64,000 bases of DNA from positions 189,822 to 253,821 of the forward strand of contig NZ_CH672429.1 of the NCBI RefSeq assembly GCF_000153025.1, read 5' to 3'. The translations under genes were made by a program, and so were the position numbers. Below, piece by piece: positions 26,142 to 33,748 of this stretch (positions within the stretch are counted from its first letter, which is position 1; every line of letters begins with the position of its first letter). A model generated the notes under the pieces. The model had not been told where the DNA came from and ran no database searches. It saw only the letters and a program-made list of their open reading frames with translations. Source of the DNA: Marinomonas sp. MED121 (GTDB taxonomy: Bacteria; Pseudomonadota; Gammaproteobacteria; Pseudomonadales; Marinomonadaceae).

Positions 26142-27272
26142 ATGAAAATATCACCAAAAGTAATCGGCTTCACGACACTATTCACATTATTGCCCTTCAA
26201 TTATGCTCACACGACAGAAATCGCGCCCCTTGATATTGCCCTGACACTGGCGCAAACACTCAACCCTTCAGGTCAAACTCATACGTATCTAGTAACACAG
26301 AATACGGGAAAAAGTATAAAAGGGATCAATCTGAGTAATCATTTTGAATATTATCCAAATGAGCCTCTAAACTTTATCGAGCGCTACGGCTTTGATACCT
26401 TATCTCAGGTAACTAGCGACCTTCCTATACAGTCACTTAATCATAACGAGTTACTCGCAGCGGGTGGCGAAGGCTCTAATCATATTGCGGCGGGAACCAA
26501 TTACATCGAACATGGGGTTGAAGCGGATATTGACGAAGTTTTCCTCTTCCCTAAATTCTCCAAACCAACCCCAAACTATAGCAAAATCAGCTACCAGAAA
26601 GAGGTACTTTTGGATTATGAAGTAGAGCTGTGCATGAGATGGGTAAAACCAATAGAAAAACCAGAACAAAGCAATGAATACGCAGGCCTATTTGTATGTG
26701 GCGACTTTACCGATAGAGCCGAATTACTAAGGAAGATCGATGTGGACAACGTCACATCAGGCCATGGCTTTAGTGACGCTAAAAGTGGCCAGGCACGCTT
26801 TCCAACTGGCCCTTACATTGTTGTGCCAAAAGACTGGAATACTTTCTTAGAAAATATTTCACTGGCAACCTATGTCAACGGGGAACAGCGCCAGCAAACA
26901 GCCGCGTCTGAAATGATACGTGAACCCAACTCTCTGATAGAGATGATTTTAGACAAGGGAGCTCAGTCTATCTGGCGATATCAAGGCCAAGATGTCCCAT
27001 TATTCGACGAGCAAGGGATTAAGCCACAGCAAAATATTGTGACGGGTACACCCGCAGGCGTCGTATATAACACCCCGGGGTGGGGCTACAGAATATCTAA
27101 GTCTATCAAGTGGTTGGCAACCTTTTCATTCTTAGATTCAGGCCCTATAGACTACATTTTAGAGCAATATATTGAAGAGAGTTTTAAGAACAAGAGCTAC
27201 CTTCAAAAGGGTGATAAAGTTCAACTCACTGGCACCTACTTAGGGAGCATCAACATTGATATCACCGACTAA
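26142..27272 (+). CDS. Secreted fumarylacetoacetate-hydrolase-family protein
   Basis: This 376-residue protein has an N-terminal signal peptide (VIGFTTLFTLLPFNYAHT) and a C-terminal FAH-type fold: LLDYEVELCMRW holds the E-x-E metal ligands, GLFVCGDFTDRAE a further acidic ligand, GQARFPTGPYIV and VTGTPAGVVYNTPGWGYRI are conserved family blocks. FAH-family enzymes (fumarylacetoacetase, hydratases, decarboxylases) are normally cytoplasmic, so export is unusual. It is divergent from a two-component system and shares a promoter motif with the barrel gene at 23053. The reaction is not known; hydrolysis or decarboxylation of a dicarbonyl acid in the periplasm is a guess. Confidence 0.75.
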   Translation: MKISPKVIGFTTLFTLLPFNYAHTTEIAPLDIALTLAQTLNPSGQTHTYLVTQNTGKSIKGINLSNHFEYYPNEPLNFIERYGFDTLSQVTSDLPIQSLNHNELLAAGGEGSNHIAAGTNYIEHGVEADIDEVFLFPKFSKPTPNYSKISYQKEVLLDYEVELCMRWVKPIEKPEQSNEYAGLFVCGDFTDRAELLRKIDVDNVTSGHGFSDAKSGQARFPTGPYIVVPKDWNTFLENISLATYVNGEQRQQTAASEMIREPNSLIEMILDKGAQSIWRYQGQDVPLFDEQGIKPQQNIVTGTPAGVVYNTPGWGYRISKSIKWLATFSFLDSGPIDYILEQYIEESFKNKSYLQKGDKVQLTGTYLGSINIDITD

Positions 27273-27293
27273 AAATGGTCGGATGGACACCAC

Positions 27294-27330
27294 TACATAC
27301 ATGCCTATTACTAGCCTAGGCATGTATGTA
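27294..27330. terminator. Hairpin after the FAH-family gene
   Basis: Perfect 14-bp arms (27294-27307 and 27317-27330), 21 bp past the stop codon. There is no clear U-tract, so this may be a terminator or a stabilising structure. Confidence 0.55.
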
Positions 27331-27487
27331 ACTCATTGATATGCTAAAAATTTGTATAAAGGTCAGGGTAAAATAAGTGTCTAGCCTGATCTTTTATTCT
27401 TTTGGTAATACTTTAAGGAACATGGGTTAACTTTTTGGCTGTCCCGTTTTGCTTTTTTGTATTCAGCAAATAGCCAAATATTAGCGG

Positions 27488-28072
27488 TTAGTATGTTAAG
27501 GTGATTTGACCTAATGCGACACTACCTGCTTCCCAAGTGGTTCTGCACTTTAATTCTAAAGTTGAATCCGCCTCATAATTATTGCTAATTTGAGTTTTGT
27601 AATTAATAAATTGATCACCTTGTATATTTGAGTCCTGTAACGAGATCCAATCAAACCCTTCACCTGAATCGAATCTAAACCATTTATCCATTCCGCCATC
27701 ATTTACTTTTCGCATACGTGCAATCGAACAACCACCAAAGGCGTTGTTTAAACCATTTACGATACCGTAAACACCGAGTTCGATATCGCCCATATTTTCA
27801 GTTAAAGGAATGCTGCAGTTAAAGTACCTTTTGGTTCTTTCAAATGTTGGATTGAAATGAAAGTAACCTTCCTCTACAGCGCCAACATCTTCAGTTGCCA
27901 TGACTTCAAGCGCGGCGAGTGCGCCTTGAGATTGGATGAGTGTTTTTGCAGCTGTCGCGTGCTTTTGTGCATCTTCAGCACAATGATCTGCACCTGAAAA
28001 TGTGAGTTGTGCTGCAAAAGTAGGTGTTGAAAATACGGCTAATACACTTAAAGTTGAAATGAGTTTGTTCAT
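27488..28072 (-). CDS. Secreted protein of unknown function
   Basis: This 194-residue protein begins with a signal peptide (LISTLSVLAVFSTPTFA, cleaved near residue 20). It has four Cys in the mature part (at about 31, 85, 114 and 175) that could form two disulfides, and beta-rich sequence. I do not recognise a domain. It is a single gene whose 5' side is followed by a copy of the mobile element left end. The ATG at 28072 follows AAGGACGC. Confidence 0.6.
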   Translation of the reverse strand: MNKLISTLSVLAVFSTPTFAAQLTFSGADHCAEDAQKHATAAKTLIQSQGALAALEVMATEDVGAVEEGYFHFNPTFERTKRYFNCSIPLTENMGDIELGVYGIVNGLNNAFGGCSIARMRKVNDGGMDKWFRFDSGEGFDWISLQDSNIQGDQFINYKTQISNNYEADSTLELKCRTTWEAGSVALGQITLTY

Positions 28073-28125
28073 AATGCGTCCTTGTAAAATTTGATTATTT
28101 CTTTATTGAGATATCTTAATAAAGC

Positions 28126-28335
28126 GCCCCATTTTAAAAGAGATCAAAGACAACATCACCTGAACAGTGCTCACTTCGTTCGCATTCACTATTTTATAAT
28201 TGAGAGAAAAAAAACTCATAAAGTAATTTGCAAATTTTAGGAAACATATTGAAGGTTTTCGTATTTAATTTGATAGAAGTTCTCGTATTAACCATATTTA
28301 AGTTAAGGCTAATTTTGACAAATAAAACTTTTTTG
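28126..28335. repeat. Solo left-end copy of the Y1-transposase element family
   Basis: CCATTTTAAAAGAGATCAAAGACAACATCACCTGAACAGTGCTCACTTCG matches the left ends at 30673, 32559, 41491-41904, 45284 and 47690 (I give only the shared order here). It is followed by a shared tail with CTCGTATTAACCAT and GTTAAGGCTAATT. No transposase gene is attached. It makes up part of the 627-bp gap 28073-28699; the rest (28336-28699) is AT-rich with no feature I can support. Confidence 0.8.
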
Positions 28336-28699
28336 GAAGATAAAATACGACACAAAAGGGTAGTCATAATTTGAAAAAACTGAAGGGGCTCCTTAGTAAT
28401 TACCCTTAAAATCGTGGTAATTAGCTATATGTCTGCCTAAGTAAATTTTGAACTGATGCATTCTCAATAACTAACTCTAAACATATCCTAACAATGCGTA
28501 TTTGATTTGCTGCAATCTATATTAACCAACTTATAGAATAATTATTGCTAGATAATCCCGTGTCACATTACGGAAAAGTGTTTATTTTTTAACCACCCTT
28601 TTAAAAATAAACAATATCGATAACTTATTTTCCATATTATTTAACTAATAAAGGGAAAATCAACCATAAAAAACAATTTAAACTAGAAGGTAATTTATT

Positions 28700-29494
28700 A
28701 TGAAAGTTGCATTTTGGAATATCAATACAGGACCAGCATCCTCTGTACACCGTCACAATGCATTAAAAGATTGGTGCGCATGGGCAAAAGATCAAGGTGT
28801 CGACCTTATCATGTTGGTGGAAGTGGGGGATTTTGAAAATGATAAATTAGAAACTCTCACTGGATATAATTATATAAACAATGTCGCAAATGAAGATATC
28901 AATAACCATAACTGTAAGCGTATATTTGCCTTAGAAAAAGACAAAGATACTTTTAATGGCGTTTCTATGCGTTTTCCACAGCTTCAACAACGCCGAAATT
29001 TGCTAAAAGTTACTTATAAACAAAATAAAGCCCCTCACAATAACTTAAATGGTTTCTCAGCTTGGGTTATTCACGCTAATGCATCACAAATAGGTGGCAA
29101 AAATGCTGTTGAAAATGTGCTTAAGCACACTACGTCTGGCCACGGAGAAGACTGTATTGTAGGTGGTGATTTTAACTATGATATTGGTAAAGAAGAGGTA
29201 CAAAATGCGACTCACCCGCTTAGTTGTGATAGTGATAATCTCAAATTTACACAATGGGATAAAGAAAATGAAAATGCCATTAAGAAAAATGATTACGACC
29301 GACAATCCGAACTTCATCTACGTAATGCAACTAATCTACCAACATTTAAAGGCATTAAAGAGCACAGTATTATTGATTATGTCATTAGTGGTGAAAAGCG
29401 AACCGTTACTGCATTAAAAAGTTGTGAGCCTAATATGTGGAGAGATATTTTAATGCAATTTGACCATAGCCCAGTGGTTTATGAGATCACTTAA
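28700..29494 (+). CDS. Endonuclease/exonuclease/phosphatase (EEP) family protein
   Basis: This 264-residue protein shows the EEP/DNase I-like metal-dependent fold motifs in order: FWNIN at the start, LVEV with the catalytic Glu, WVIHAN, GGDFNYD, IIDYVIS and the final DHSPVV His. It has no signal peptide. It is clearly AT-rich relative to neighbouring core genes and sits between two solo left ends of the mobile element, so it is probably acquired cargo. The substrate (nucleic acid or phosphoester) cannot be told. Downstream (29529-29537) is a run of nine C in a gap otherwise empty. Confidence 0.82.
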   Translation: MKVAFWNINTGPASSVHRHNALKDWCAWAKDQGVDLIMLVEVGDFENDKLETLTGYNYINNVANEDINNHNCKRIFALEKDKDTFNGVSMRFPQLQQRRNLLKVTYKQNKAPHNNLNGFSAWVIHANASQIGGKNAVENVLKHTTSGHGEDCIVGGDFNYDIGKEEVQNATHPLSCDSDNLKFTQWDKENENAIKKNDYDRQSELHLRNATNLPTFKGIKEHSIIDYVISGEKRTVTALKSCEPNMWRDILMQFDHSPVVYEIT

Positions 29495-29776
29495 TTTTCT
29501 ATTAAAAGGCTGTAGTAAATAATTTTAGCCCCCCCCCTTTGCAAACATAGCCTTCCTTAAAGCAAAGAATTAAATAAGGACAAAGACAGATTTAATTTAG
29601 TCTATCAGCAAAAATGAAAGCGACTAGTTAGCAAATTAAATGTCTTGCCAGGGAGTGGCTCCCAAGGATAAACACTCTAAACTTCATTTATAGTCAAAAG
29701 CCATTAAAAATGATGGGGATTTTAATGGCAGAATTCGGCCCCTTGGAAAGGTTTGTTATGAGTGTTCACATTGACT

Positions 29777-30634
29777 TTATTGGTCTGGGTGAACTATGAA
29801 GCCAATATTTTCTAATAAAGAAGCCATTTGCCACTCGTATATCTCAACACCAGAAAAATCTAATGCCCTAATGTCTATGCCAGCTATCTCAGCATTGCGT
29901 AAATCAGCTTTATAGATTGAAAGGCCATAATATTGACTTGGAGCAAAAGCGGTGTTGGTGAGATTAGCACCCTCTAAATTGGCTCTTGTAAAAATTACCG
30001 CTGAAAAATTACTTTCAGATAAATCACACTTCTCTAAATGAACGCCTTCAAAATCTGAATATTTAAAATTTGATTTAGTCAGCTGAGCAGAACTAAACAG
30101 CATATTTTTACTGACGATAGTTATGAAATCAGCAAGTTCAAAGTTACAGCCTTGAGCCTGACTTTCATTTATTTTTATATCAAAAAGCTCTGATCTATAG
30201 AAATTACAGGTAGAAATATCACAATCATCAAACTCTGAATGACGTAAATCAGCTTTTTGGAAATCACAACCTTTTTGATTATTCTTATCGTAAAAAGTGC
30301 ACTTTCTAAACACTGCATTTTTTAAGCTAGCGTCAGAGAAATCGCAATCTATGATTTGACAGTTCTCAAGATGCAATCCATCTAAGTTCGCCCCAGAGAA
30401 ATTAGATGAAGATATGATGCAACTAATGAAGTGTAAATCTTCCTCGTATTCTCGCGACCAATCTAAATTAGAAAAGCTACGGTTTCTTACCAATCTTTGA
30501 TTTTCTTCTAAAATCAAAGATTCTTCGATTTTTTGGATGGTTTCCAACTTATTAATCTCTAAAAAATACCCATTAAGGTATGGAGTTTGAATGAACACAT
30601 AAGCATTAAACGATGACACAGTTGGCGAAGCCAT
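29777..30634 (-). CDS. Pentapeptide-repeat protein, possibly 5'-truncated
   Basis: From about residue 70 the protein is a run of pentapeptide repeats of the A(D/N)LXX type (FSGANLDGLHLENCQIIDCDF and many more), which folds into a right-handed beta helix. The roughly 70 N-terminal residues are not repeats. The ATG at 30634 has no good ribosome-binding site, and the reading frame stays open and plausible upstream (SLESVAFQQTVIN) to exactly where a mobile-element left end begins near 30673. So the true start may have been lost to an insertion. Some pentapeptide proteins protect DNA gyrase from quinolones; nothing shows that here. Confidence 0.7.
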   Translation of the reverse strand: MASPTVSSFNAYVFIQTPYLNGYFLEINKLETIQKIEESLILEENQRLVRNRSFSNLDWSREYEEDLHFISCIISSSNFSGANLDGLHLENCQIIDCDFSDASLKNAVFRKCTFYDKNNQKGCDFQKADLRHSEFDDCDISTCNFYRSELFDIKINESQAQGCNFELADFITIVSKNMLFSSAQLTKSNFKYSDFEGVHLEKCDLSESNFSAVIFTRANLEGANLTNTAFAPSQYYGLSIYKADLRNAEIAGIDIRALDFSGVEIYEWQMASLLENIGFIVHPDQ

Positions 30635-30672
30635 GTTGATAACCGTTTGTTGAAAGGCTACCGATTCTAAAG

Positions 30673-30870
30673 ACTGCCATTTTAAAAGAGATCAAAGACA
30701 ACGTCACCTGAACACTACTCACTTCTTTCGTGCCCATCATTTTAACTTTATGGAGAAGAGGCTTTTTAAATCGGTAGCTAGTTTTAAAGTAATCAATGAA
30801 AATTGTCGTATTTGATTTGATAGAAATTCTCGCGTTAACCATGTTGAAGTTAAGGCTAATTCTGACAAAT
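30673..30870. repeat. Solo left-end copy of the Y1-transposase element family
   Basis: Starts GACTGCCATTTTAAAAGAGAT and continues with the CACCTGAACACTACTCACTTC block and a tail with CTCGCGTTAACCATGTTGAAG that matches the copies at 28126 and 47690. Its start coincides with the apparent 5' break of the pentapeptide-repeat gene. An open frame on the minus strand through it (about 30606-30842) is a product of the repeat, not a gene. Confidence 0.8.
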
Positions 30871-30946
30871 TAAATTAACAAACGTCTACTTGGTAAGTCG
30901 TTATAATGATTGTATAGGCTGATTCAGTTTGATGAGGTAGAGCTTT

Positions 30947-31066
30947 ATGAGCACTTGGAGCACTTGGAGCACTTGGAGCACTTGGAGCACTTGGAGCACT
31001 TGGAGCACTTGGAGCACTTGGAGCACTTGGAGCACTTGGAGCACTTGGCGCACTTTAAATGATTAA
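30947..31066 (+). repeat. 9-bp minisatellite, 11 exact copies, forming a small open frame
   Basis: AGCACTTGG is repeated 11 times without a single change (30950-31048). Read from the ATG at 30947 it encodes Met-(Ser-Thr-Trp)x11-Arg-Thr-Leu-Asn-Asp and stops at 31066. GAGGTAG lies 8-14 nt upstream of the ATG and a TATAAT is at 30902-30907, so expression is conceivable. A perfect array this long is recent. Whether the peptide is made is unknown. Confidence 0.85.
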
Positions 31067-31156
31067 TGTCTCGTTGAGATATTTAAGCAATCACTGGGCT
31101 GAAGCAATCCTTGAATGCAAGAGACGGCCAAACATCTAATCATAGGAAAAGTTAAC

Positions 31157-31954
31157 ATGATAAATAGGTACAAGATTTATTTTTGGTTCTTTATTATTTT
31201 AATGCTTCCTGCCACCAGTCAGTCATCTGAACCCGTTGAACTGACGTTATCATACCAAATCAACCCTTCCCCACCTTATCAAATGGGAACAGGAGTAACA
31301 GTCGTTGAACCTCCTGGTATTGCGCTGGATGTGATTAATGCTGCAGCCAAAGAACTTAACCTCCTCATTGTTTATAAACGTTATCCGAATGTGCGAGTGC
31401 TGCATTTGCTCGAAAATAACCAAATTGATGGTGCCTTCATGTTTTCCTATAAAGCCGAGCGAGCGAAGATAGCGCGTTATCCCCTTACCCCAGAAGGTAA
31501 ACTAGATAGCACTAAAAGACTTGCAAGCTTGAGCTACTGGCTTTATTCACTAGCACAAGCAAAATTAGACTGGGATGGTACAAACTTAATAGGGGAAAAA
31601 GGCTTTATTGTTGCTGAACATGGGGACTCAATTGTTAGTGACCTTAAAAAGATCGGGCAAAAAGTCAAACAACCAGACTCCGCCTATAAAGCGCTACTCA
31701 TGCTTACCAGACGTCAGCAAGTAGTTGGTGCAGCATTACAAGATCTGAAAGCGACACCCTATCTTGATAGACCTGAATTTTCAGGCATTAGGCGCTCATC
31801 AGTACCACTTAAGACAAAAGATTATTTTTTAGTACTCAGTAATCGTTTTGTTGAAAAGCACCCTGATATAGCTGAGGCATTGTGGCAAAAAATTGAGGAA
31901 CTTAGAGACGAGGTCTCTAAAGAAAGTATGTACCGCTATACCTCATTTCAGTAG
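31157..31954 (+). CDS. Periplasmic solute-binding-like protein, orphan
   Basis: This 265-residue protein has a signal peptide (FWFFIILMLPATSQS) and an SBP_bac_3-like body: PPYQMG, GIALDVINAAAKELNLLI, LLENNQIDGAFMFSYKAER. I chose the ATG at 31157, with AGGAAAAG before it, over one at 31115. No transporter genes are adjacent. It resembles the orphan at 17205 in type and may be a sensor or uncharacterised binding protein. Confidence 0.72.
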   Translation: MINRYKIYFWFFIILMLPATSQSSEPVELTLSYQINPSPPYQMGTGVTVVEPPGIALDVINAAAKELNLLIVYKRYPNVRVLHLLENNQIDGAFMFSYKAERAKIARYPLTPEGKLDSTKRLASLSYWLYSLAQAKLDWDGTNLIGEKGFIVAEHGDSIVSDLKKIGQKVKQPDSAYKALLMLTRRQQVVGAALQDLKATPYLDRPEFSGIRRSSVPLKTKDYFLVLSNRFVEKHPDIAEALWQKIEELRDEVSKESMYRYTSFQ

Positions 31955-32007
31955 TCTCTCAAACCAGACAATCATTTCAAATGTCTGTCCCGTTAGTACT
32001 ACAAACT

Positions 32008-32496
32008 TTACTTGTTTGGGACTCTCTCATTTACATAAGATAATCTTAAACAGATAATGGCCCCAATTGTTAACATGACAAATGATATCAGCCAAGCCCA
32101 ATACCCTTCTCGCAACCCAAAATCTGGCACCATGTTATCTGAATTACAAAAACAATCAGAAGCCCAAACGTAGGATAGAGCGACGAAAAAAGATAACAAA
32201 GAAGATATGAGAGTTAAATAATATTTATGTTTGATGAATGCAACGATTGATACCCAATAAATCGGGTTTGCAAGCCATGACAGGGCAGCAATTGTATCTA
32301 AAAAACCGTCAGATCCCCCTCCCATTAAAAAAAACCAAACATTAATCCAACCAAACAATAGAAATGAAAAACCAGGCTCACTACCAAATTGAGAATCCAA
32401 AGGCCATTGGTCCACCGCAGTTAATATAATCGCCATGAAATAAGTAATGATACTTAATACTAAAATCGAATACCTAAATGTGATACCTCTGTTCAT
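32008..32496 (-). CDS. Small integral membrane protein of unknown function
   Basis: This 162-residue protein has four predicted membrane helices (YSILVLSIITYFMAIILT, FSFLLFGWINVWFFLM, YYLTLISSLLSFFVALSYV, WAWLISFVMLTIGAIICL). It has two Cys in a loop (DCFCNSD) and no domain I know. It lies in the accessory region next to a small mobile-element derivative. Confidence 0.6.
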   Translation of the reverse strand: MNRGITFRYSILVLSIITYFMAIILTAVDQWPLDSQFGSEPGFSFLLFGWINVWFFLMGGGSDGFLDTIAALSWLANPIYWVSIVAFIKHKYYLTLISSLLSFFVALSYVWASDCFCNSDNMVPDFGLREGYWAWLISFVMLTIGAIICLRLSYVNERVPNK

Positions 32497-32558
32497 TCTG
32501 ATAAATCCCTGACATTTTTAAACACGCACGATTACAACTCACTAATCGTCGATACTAA

Positions 32559-32825
32559 AGGCAGCCATTCTAAAAGAGATCAAACACGACTACACCTGAA
32601 CACCACTCACTTCGTTCTTACTCATCATTTTATCATTGAAGGAGCAGAGGTTTTTTTAAAAAATGAATGTACTTGCCTAAAAAAAAGATAAAAAAGAGCT
32701 AAAAAAGAACTAAAAAGAGCGCATTATTAAATTCCTCATCCTTGAGTGAATTTAACAAAGACTAGTCTTGGCTTAGATACAGGAAAGATTACGCTCGCTG
32801 TCCTTGGTAATGCCACATGGTAATT
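32559..32825. mobile_element. Non-autonomous (MITE-like) copy of the Y1-transposase element
   Basis: A left end (GCAGCCATTCTAAAAGAGAT at 32561) and a right end with the REP-like palindrome (TTCCTCATCCTTGAGTGAA, about 32742) and terminal CATGGTAATT (32816-32825) are joined in about 265 bp with no transposase gene. It is in the 535-bp gap 32497-33031; the rest, 32826-33031, is the promoter side of the att operon with no strong motif seen. Confidence 0.75.
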
Positions 32826-33031
32826 ACTTAAAATCAATGCATTGCTATTAATCAATGACAACAGCCATAGATCGAAAAGCGATTTGGGGCCGATGCCTCA
32901 CTAAAATCTTAGGTTTAAACTGATCTATTTCCACCAGCTTGAAGTACTGGTTATTAATGAGGCGATGTAAATCGTTAACTTTTCAAATTATTATCTAAAG
33001 TTTTATAGAAGTTATTGTCTAGGGAGAGAAA

Positions 33032-33748
33032 ATGGAAAGCCCAGTTGTCACATTGAAACATGCCAGCAAAAGCTTTATTGACGGCAAAGACACCCATAAG
33101 GTGTTGAACAGTGTCGACTTCGCTTTGGGGATAGGGGAAAGCGTGGCGTTGACAGGAGCAAGTGGCAGCGGAAAAAGTACGCTACTCAACCTCATCGCGG
33201 GTTTTGAACCACTTTCTGATGGCGAACTCTGGCTCGATGGCGACAACACATCGGTTTGGAAAGAGCCACAATGGAGCCGCTTCCGCCACCAAAAACTGGG
33301 GGTTATCTTTCAGCAATTCAACTTATTAACCCCGCTTAACGTTAAGCAAAACATCGCATTCCCGCTGCACTTGAATCAACAAAAATGGGACGACTGGTGT
33401 GATTACTTGGTGGAAGCGTTAGGCATCAGTGAACTACTGGATAGGCATGTATCTGCACTCTCTGGTGGACAACAACAACGAGTCGCGATCGCACGAGCAT
33501 TGGCTCATAAACCCAAACTCCTGCTTGCCGATGAACCCACAGGCAACCTCGACCACAAAGCCGGATTAGAAGTCATGAGGCTACTAAGCGAAATTACCAC
33601 ACAAGGCAACACCGCCGTGTTACTGGTGACACACAGCCCTGAATGCGCCCAGTTTATGCAGACACAATGGGTATTGGATGATGGCGATCTAAAGCAAATA
33701 GACCCAAACCAACATCAAGCCGGTGAGATGTCCCATGCGGCCAGCTAA
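33032..33748 (+). CDS. attE: ABC transporter ATP-binding protein (LolD/MacB-like, att operon)
   Basis: This 238-residue ATPase has Walker A GASGSGKST, signature LSGGQQQRVAIARAL, Walker B LLLADEPTGNLD and switch His in LVTHS, the hallmarks of the LolD/MacB export subclass. It overlaps the permease gene and is followed by an AttH-like gene. This ATPase, FtsX-like permease and lipocalin-like hydrolase trio is a recurring gammaproteobacterial arrangement. The ribosome-binding site is GGGAGAG. Confidence 0.85.
   Translation: MESPVVTLKHASKSFIDGKDTHKVLNSVDFALGIGESVALTGASGSGKSTLLNLIAGFEPLSDGELWLDGDNTSVWKEPQWSRFRHQKLGVIFQQFNLLTPLNVKQNIAFPLHLNQQKWDDWCDYLVEALGISELLDRHVSALSGGQQQRVAIARALAHKPKLLLADEPTGNLDHKAGLEVMRLLSEITTQGNTAVLLVTHSPECAQFMQTQWVLDDGDLKQIDPNQHQAGEMSHAAS

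Noticed and set aside
30606..30842. Minus-strand open frame of 78 codons over the pentapeptide gene start
   Set aside because: It lies across a mobile-element left end and conflicts with the pentapeptide frame; no support for a gene.
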